DNA of 64,000 nt from CAYOSF01 sp964406605. Lineage in GTDB: Bacteria; Chloroflexota; Dehalococcoidia; DSTF01; RBG-16-68-14. The translations under genes and the position numbers were made by a program. The notes under the pieces were generated by a model. That model was not told the DNA's origin. It saw only the letters and a program-made list of their open reading frames with translations, and did no database searches. The stretch is from positions 62,001 through 126,000 of the forward strand of contig CAYOSF010000004.1 of NCBI GenBank assembly GCA_964406605.1, in the 5' to 3' direction. Shown in pieces: positions 59,786 through 64,000 of this stretch (the stretch's first letter is position 1; every line of letters starts with the position of its first letter).

Positions 59786-60913
59786 GTGTTCGGTTCGCTG
59801 GCCAACTTCACCCGCGAACAGAGGTTCCGCGCCCTGGTGGATGCGGTTCAGCATTGCACGCTTTGTCCGCGCATGGCAGGGCGCGCGAGAGTCTTGTCAG
59901 AAGGGAATGGGAACATCGAGACCCATGTCCTCTTCGTGGGGGAGGCACCAGGCCGCCTGGGTGCGGACAGGACGCGGCGTCCGCTTACTGGTGACAGGAC
60001 CGGAGAGAACTTCCAGACGTTTCTGGACAACATTGGCTGGAGACGCAGCGACATCTTCATAACGAATTCAGTTCTGTGCAACCCGCGCACGGAGGACGGA
60101 AGGAATGCGCCTCCGTCTCGAGAGGAGATTGCCAACTGCTCAGCCTTTCTCCAGATGACACTGGAAGTCATCGAGCCCGATGTGGTCGTGAGCCTCGGGA
60201 CGGTAGCGCTTGGGGCCATTGCTCATATCCATCCGCATAGGTATGAGCTCAAGAGCACGGTGCGGAACCTAGTTCCTTGGGGTGGTCGATTGTTGATGCC
60301 GCTGTACCACCCGAGTCAGAGAGCAGCGGTTCACCGCGCTCTGGCGTCTCAACGTGCCGACTACTACGAGCTGTCGAAGCGTGTCGACCCCCGACGGGGG
60401 CTCATTGCCAGGAGGCAGAAAGCGCCCTCCCGTCTGCCAGGGGCTCGCGCGGAGGAAGTCTCCAGAATGGCGCACGCGGTCGCGTTCCTGCTCTCGAGGA
60501 TCGGCGAAGTATCCAAGTTCAAGCTGACCAAACTGCTTTACCTAGCGGATTTGGCCGCCGTCAACACCCTCGGGCGGCAGATCACGGGTGCCGTGTACCT
60601 TCGCCAGACTGACGGCCCTTGGCCTCCCGAGATTGACAGGGCTCTGCAACAACTTGCCCGGCGCGGGGCCGTGACTCTGGTCAGCGGGCGGATCCCCCTG
60701 GTGTGCCCTGGCCCGTCGCGAGGGATCGAGCCGCTGCTGCCAGAAGAGGACTTTGGTGTGTTGCTGGACACCGTGGAGCGCTACGGGTCCATGACCAACT
60801 CACAAATCAAGACGGCTGCGTACATGACTCTCCCCATGCGCGAGCTGCTCCGGAGAGAAAGAAGTGGGGAGAGAACTCTGAACAAGCCTGTGCTCTACAC
60901 CAGGAGCAGGTAG
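59786..60913 (+). CDS. Family 4 uracil-DNA glycosylase fused to a Panacea/DUF4065 domain
   Basis: 375 residues. N-terminal UDG domain with the four Fe-S cysteines (CTLC at 24/27, then SVLCNPR and IANCSAF), motif GEAPGRLGADRTRRPLTGDR and the catalytic-side HPS in LYHPSQRAA (His175), as in family 4 enzymes. From residue 228 (MAHAVAFLLSRIGEVSKFKL, TKLLYLADLAAVNTLGRQ) it continues as a Panacea/DUF4065 domain, known as an antitoxin module. GTG 59786 lies just past the radical SAM stop; GTG 59759 would add nine residues and a 25-base overlap. A fusion of these domains is unusual, and points to a defence or nucleotide-quality role. Confidence 0.82.
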   Translation: MFGSLANFTREQRFRALVDAVQHCTLCPRMAGRARVLSEGNGNIETHVLFVGEAPGRLGADRTRRPLTGDRTGENFQTFLDNIGWRRSDIFITNSVLCNPRTEDGRNAPPSREEIANCSAFLQMTLEVIEPDVVVSLGTVALGAIAHIHPHRYELKSTVRNLVPWGGRLLMPLYHPSQRAAVHRALASQRADYYELSKRVDPRRGLIARRQKAPSRLPGARAEEVSRMAHAVAFLLSRIGEVSKFKLTKLLYLADLAAVNTLGRQITGAVYLRQTDGPWPPEIDRALQQLARRGAVTLVSGRIPLVCPGPSRGIEPLLPEEDFGVLLDTVERYGSMTNSQIKTAAYMTLPMRELLRRERSGERTLNKPVLYTRSR

Positions 60914-60970
60914 ACAGGCTTCTTCGCGTCCTGATCCACACGCGACGCTCTCCCTGCTATACTGGCGGCA

Positions 60971-62173
60971 GTGGCAACGAAGAAACCCGGCGGGAGTGCA
61001 GCACCAAAGGCGCGAAGGTCCGCGGCGGGCGGCGAGCGCGGGCGCAGCGGCCGCCGCGCCTACCGCCGAGTCATCGCTAAGTTCGGGACCGCCCTCCTTA
61101 CCGCGGGCACGGACCGGCTAAACCCACGCGTCATCCAGGGCCTGGTGGGCCAGGTGGCCAACCTGCGGCGCCAGGGCATCGAGGTGATCATCGTCTCCTC
61201 CGGCGCCATCGCTGCCGGTCGGGACAGGCTCGATCTAAAGGGCGCGCCCCCTCGCCGCGGTATTCCGTTCCGCCAGGTGCTCGCATCGGTGGGCCAGAGC
61301 CACCTCATGCACCACTACGACCGCCTCTTCCGTCGGCGCGGCCTGGTAGTCGCGCAGACGCTCCTCACCCGGCGTGATCTGGCCGACCGCGTGGGCTACC
61401 TGAACACGCGCAACACGCTCCTGGGGCTGCTGGACGTGGGTGCCCTGCCCATCGTGAACGAGAACGACGTGGTGGCGGTGGAGGAGATCGAGGACATCCT
61501 CATCGGCGACAACGACAATCTGTCCGCCCTGGTGGCCAATCTGCTGGACGCCGACCTCCTGGCCCTCCTCACGGACACCGGAGGGCTCTACACGGCCGAC
61601 CCGCGTCGCGATCACAACGCCCAACTCATCCCTCGGGTGGAGCGCATCACGCCGGAGATCGAGCTGCTCGCAAAAGACACCTTGACGCCGCAGGGTGTGG
61701 GTGGCATGGTCACCAAGCTCCAGGCGGTGAAGCTGGCGACGGCAGGCGGCGCCGACGTCGTGATCGCCGACGGCCGCGAGCGGGCGGTGCTGGAGCGGCT
61801 GGTGTTGGGCGAGCCGTTGGGGACGCTCTTCCCGGCCACCACCGACCGGCTGGAGAGCCGCAAACGCTGGATGGTGGCCGGCCTGGCGACGCGGGGTGAG
61901 ATCGTCGTGGACGAGGGTGCGGCCAAGGCGCTGCTTTCGGGGGGCAAGAGCCTGCTTCCCGCCGGCGTGCGGGAGGTGAATGGCCCCTTCGACCGAGGCG
62001 ACACTGTGCCCATCTACGACGAGGAAGGCCGCCGCATCGCGGTCGGGATCACCAACTACGGGGACCAGGACGCGGCGGCGATCCGAGGCCTCAAGTCCAA
62101 CCAGATCGCCAAGGCGCTGGGCCACGAGTACGGAGCGGAGCTGGTGCACCGCAACAACCTGGTGGTGCTGTGA
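60971..62173 (+). CDS. proB: Glutamate 5-kinase
   Basis: First step of proline synthesis, phosphorylating glutamate. 400 residues with an N-terminal Arg/Gly-rich extension. The kinase domain has VIVSSGAIAAG, LPIVNENDVVAVEEI, GDNDNLSALVANLLDADLLA and GTDTGGLYTADPR-like LLTDTGGLYTADPR, and the PUA domain ends in ITNYGDQDAAAIRGLKSNQI. GTG 60971 is the chosen start; an internal start near YRRVIAKFGTALL would match the usual family length. The next gene overlaps its stop. Confidence 0.95.
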   Translation: MATKKPGGSAAPKARRSAAGGERGRSGRRAYRRVIAKFGTALLTAGTDRLNPRVIQGLVGQVANLRRQGIEVIIVSSGAIAAGRDRLDLKGAPPRRGIPFRQVLASVGQSHLMHHYDRLFRRRGLVVAQTLLTRRDLADRVGYLNTRNTLLGLLDVGALPIVNENDVVAVEEIEDILIGDNDNLSALVANLLDADLLALLTDTGGLYTADPRRDHNAQLIPRVERITPEIELLAKDTLTPQGVGGMVTKLQAVKLATAGGADVVIADGRERAVLERLVLGEPLGTLFPATTDRLESRKRWMVAGLATRGEIVVDEGAAKALLSGGKSLLPAGVREVNGPFDRGDTVPIYDEEGRRIAVGITNYGDQDAAAIRGLKSNQIAKALGHEYGAELVHRNNLVVL

Positions 62174-62439
62174 TGCGCTGGCTCCGCCGCTTCTTCTACA
62201 GTGACGATCCGGCGGTGAAGCTGGTCGGGGCCCTCACCGAACCCGATGCGGAGATGTGGCGCGAGCTGCTCGAGAACAATGGAGTCCGGGCCTTCATCAA
62301 GACCATGGACCCTCTCGTTTCGCAGGGAAGTGTAACGGCGGCGGATTGCGCTCTGTTCGTCAAGCAGAGCGACCAGGCCCGGGCGCGCAAGATCCTGGGA
62401 CCGATGCTCGACTCACAAGAGGGCGACGAAGGGCCCTAG
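62173..62439 (+). CDS. DUF2007 protein (putative signal-transducing protein)
   Basis: 88 residues: VKLVGALTEPDAEMWRELLENNGV, then ADCALFVKQSDQARARKIL, the DUF2007 pattern of two alpha-beta units. Function unknown. Its ATG overlaps the proB stop (TGATG), so the two are translationally coupled. Confidence 0.88.
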   Translation: MRWLRRFFYSDDPAVKLVGALTEPDAEMWRELLENNGVRAFIKTMDPLVSQGSVTAADCALFVKQSDQARARKILGPMLDSQEGDEGP

Positions 62440-62536
62440 CCGGGCGCGCCGCCCGGCCTCTGCTTGTCCCCGCCCGACCCGTTTGCTATGTTCGTGTCGC
62501 TGCCCGCCGCAAGGCGAGGCGTAAGAGGAGCCTGCT

Positions 62537-62953
62537 GTGGCCATCGACGTGAGGAAGACCGAACAGCCCAAGGGCAGGGAGTCGCCCGTCTACACCTTCA
62601 CCGTGGTGTGCCGGTCCGACGAGCTGCCGGAGGGCGAGGTGCGACAGCTCAAGGCGCGCGGCAAGGAGATCGCGGTCGGCCGCGTGGTGGGAGGGCAGCT
62701 CTTCGCCGTCGGCGGGCGCTGCACGCACCTGCGTGGACGAATGGGGAAGGGGACGCTGCGCGGCACCATCCTGGAGTGTCCCTGGCACGGCGCCCGCTTC
62801 GACGTGGCCGATGGCTGCCTGGCGAAGTGGGTGCAGAGGCCGGGCTGGCTCAAGGCCGCGTACGCCGGCGCCCTGCCGGCCTTTCTGAAGCGGGACCTCC
62901 CCAGCTACGAAGTGAAGGAGGAGAACGGCGACGTGCTGGTGGCGGTGGACTAA
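62537..62953 (+). CDS. Rieske [2Fe-2S] protein
   Basis: 138 residues. The cluster ligands are in GRCTHLRGRMGKG (Cys-x-His) and LECPWHGARFDV (Cys-x2-His), complete. A GTG start follows AGAGGAG. It is a ferredoxin-like electron carrier for an oxygenase or nitrite-reductase-like system; no partner is adjacent. Confidence 0.9.
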   Translation: MAIDVRKTEQPKGRESPVYTFTVVCRSDELPEGEVRQLKARGKEIAVGRVVGGQLFAVGGRCTHLRGRMGKGTLRGTILECPWHGARFDVADGCLAKWVQRPGWLKAAYAGALPAFLKRDLPSYEVKEENGDVLVAVD

Positions 62954-62974
62954 GCCGCCGCAGGAGAGCGACCG

Positions 62975-64000
62975 ATGATGGGCCTATCATCCCTGGGTGA
63001 CCTTCCCCGCCTGCGCGACGCGCGCCGCCGCCGGGCGTCCTCGTACGATACGGCCGGCGGCAACCTCGACTTCTGGCTGCTGCAGCCGGGCGAGACCCGC
63101 ACGCTGGCCGACATCGAGGGGCCGGGCTGCGTGCGCCACATCTGGATGACGCTGAACTCGCGCGAGGACGCCTTCCCGAGGCTCAGCGTTCTGCGTATGT
63201 ACTGGGACGGCTCGGAGACGCCGTGCGTCGAGGTGCCGACGGGCGACTTCTTCGGCGTCGGACACGGGCTGGTCAAGCAGTTCTGGTCGCTGCCGCTCAC
63301 GATGAGCCCTCGGGAAGGCAGGGGCTTCAACTGCTTCTTCCCGATGCCCTTCGCGAAGGGCGCGCGCATCGAGTTGACGAATGAGGGCGAGCGGCGGCTG
63401 GTCGCGTACTTCTACATTGACTACGAGGAGTACGACCAGCCGCTGGAAGGGGTCGGCAACTTCCACGCCCAGTGGCGGCGCGAGAACCCCACGGAGGGCT
63501 GGGGGGACGACAGCCGCCGGCTGCAGGAGGCGGGGGAGTACGCCGGGAAGGTGTGGTCCACGCCGAACCTGACCGGCGAAGGCAACTACGTGATCCTGGA
63601 GGCGGAAGGCCGGGGTCACTACGTGGGCTGCAACCTGAACGTCCACTGCTTCCAGCGCACGAAGAACGACTGGTACGGCGAGGGCGACGACATGATCTTC
63701 ATCGACGGGGACGAGATGCCCACGCTGTACGGCACGGGGACGGAAGACTACTTCAACACCGCGTGGAGCCCCCAGCAGGAGTTCTGCGCGCCGTACCACG
63801 GCCTGCCGCTGACGGAGGGAGCGGAGGAGTGGCCGTACAAGGGCCGGCACTCCATGTACCGCTTCCACATCGAGGACCCGGTGCACTTCCAGAAGTCGAT
63901 CCGGGTGACGATCGAGCACGGCCACGCCAACAACCTGACCAACGATTATTCGTCCACGGCGTACTGGTACCAGACGGAGCCCCATCTGGCGTTCCCGCCC
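62975..64000 (+). CDS. DUF2961/GH172-family protein (partial, right edge)
   Basis: 342 codons visible, running off the window. Typical of DUF2961: SYDTAGGNLDFWLLQPGETR, GPGCVRHIWMTLNSRED, FFGVGHGLVKQFWSLPLTMS, and LYGTGTEDYFNTAWSPQQEF with the acidic GTEDYF. The family includes GH172 glycosidases acting on fructose dianhydrides and arabinofuranosides; the substrate here is unknown. GGAGAG lies six bases before ATG 62975. This gene is easily missed because only one strand's long frame is apparent; the long minus-strand frame over it is a shadow. Confidence 0.9.
   Translation, partial: MMGLSSLGDLPRLRDARRRRASSYDTAGGNLDFWLLQPGETRTLADIEGPGCVRHIWMTLNSREDAFPRLSVLRMYWDGSETPCVEVPTGDFFGVGHGLVKQFWSLPLTMSPREGRGFNCFFPMPFAKGARIELTNEGERRLVAYFYIDYEEYDQPLEGVGNFHAQWRRENPTEGWGDDSRRLQEAGEYAGKVWSTPNLTGEGNYVILEAEGRGHYVGCNLNVHCFQRTKNDWYGEGDDMIFIDGDEMPTLYGTGTEDYFNTAWSPQQEFCAPYHGLPLTEGAEEWPYKGRHSMYRFHIEDPVHFQKSIRVTIEHGHANNLTNDYSSTAYWYQTEPHLAFPP

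Noticed and set aside
62987..63985. Minus-strand 332-codon open frame
   Set aside because: Antisense to the DUF2961 gene, whose plus-strand translation has clear family motifs.

Overview
The window is a GC-rich (roughly 65-70%) bacterial chromosome segment, almost certainly from a metagenome or draft assembly because one 100-base run of N (38912-39011) sits inside a gene. Several traits together point to an uncultured Chloroflexota bacterium, possibly Dehalococcoidia-like: secreted proteins with Pro/Thr linkers and dockerin-type repeats, cohesin-like lipoproteins, CSLREA and DUF2961 proteins, a thiolase/DUF35 pair, molybdenum hydroxylase genes and M24 peptidases. No rRNA or marker gene settles the taxonomy, so this is an inference.

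Layout. 1-1.45 kb: tail of a type I restriction specificity subunit, then a frameshifted REP-associated transposase (RAYT) carrying REP palindromes inside its own reading frame. 1.45-14.1 kb: ordinary core and accessory enzymes (CSLREA surface protein, nucleoside phosphorylase, hydrolases, M24 peptidase, OsmC, serine hydrolase, TusA/DsrE fusion, methyltransferase, phosphotriesterase-like enzyme, ilvD). 14.1-17.3 kb: an unusual repeat region in which pieces of a tRNA-Asn gene alternate with a 16-base hairpin sequence, with a small GIY-YIG nuclease embedded. 17.3-23.5 kb: ECF sigma factor with a probable membrane anti-sigma factor, secreted proteins, the intact tRNA-Asn, and an ~830-bp tandem duplication carrying two ester-cyclase-like genes, each with its own promoter and operator, plus a stub of the HIT gene. 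23.5-32.6 kb: RNase PH, cohesin-like lipoprotein, a type II restriction-modification pair, PanE-like reductase, and a comEA-comEC operon with a lipoprotein copy of the ComEC hydrolase domain. 32.8-39.7 kb: accessory island on the minus strand (winged-helix protein with a TIR/deoxyribosyltransferase-like domain, DUF6338-like membrane protein, DUF4352-like protein, broken excalibur gene, large cohesin-like secreted protein with the assembly gap). 39.9-53.8 kb: ABC exporter, two methyltransferases, a seven-PAS LuxR regulator, thiolase with DUF35, a molybdenum hydroxylase cluster and aroQ. 54-57.9 kb: dockerin proteins, one with a complete metzincin zinc-protease signature. 58-60.9 kb: a compact three-gene operon (thymidylate-synthase-like protein, radical SAM/SPASM protein, family-4 uracil-DNA-glycosylase fused to a Panacea/DUF4065 domain). 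61-64 kb: proB, DUF2007, Rieske protein and a DUF2961/GH172 gene cut by the window edge.

The two most interesting items are the 58.0-60.9 kb operon, whose parts suggest modified-pyrimidine or DNA-base chemistry with a defence or toxin-antitoxin flavour, and the tRNA-Asn-derived hairpin repeats at 14.2 and 16.6-17.2 kb, which look like a bacterial tRNA-derived interspersed element associated with a GIY-YIG nuclease. Neither function is proven here; both rest on domain and pattern recognition by eye.
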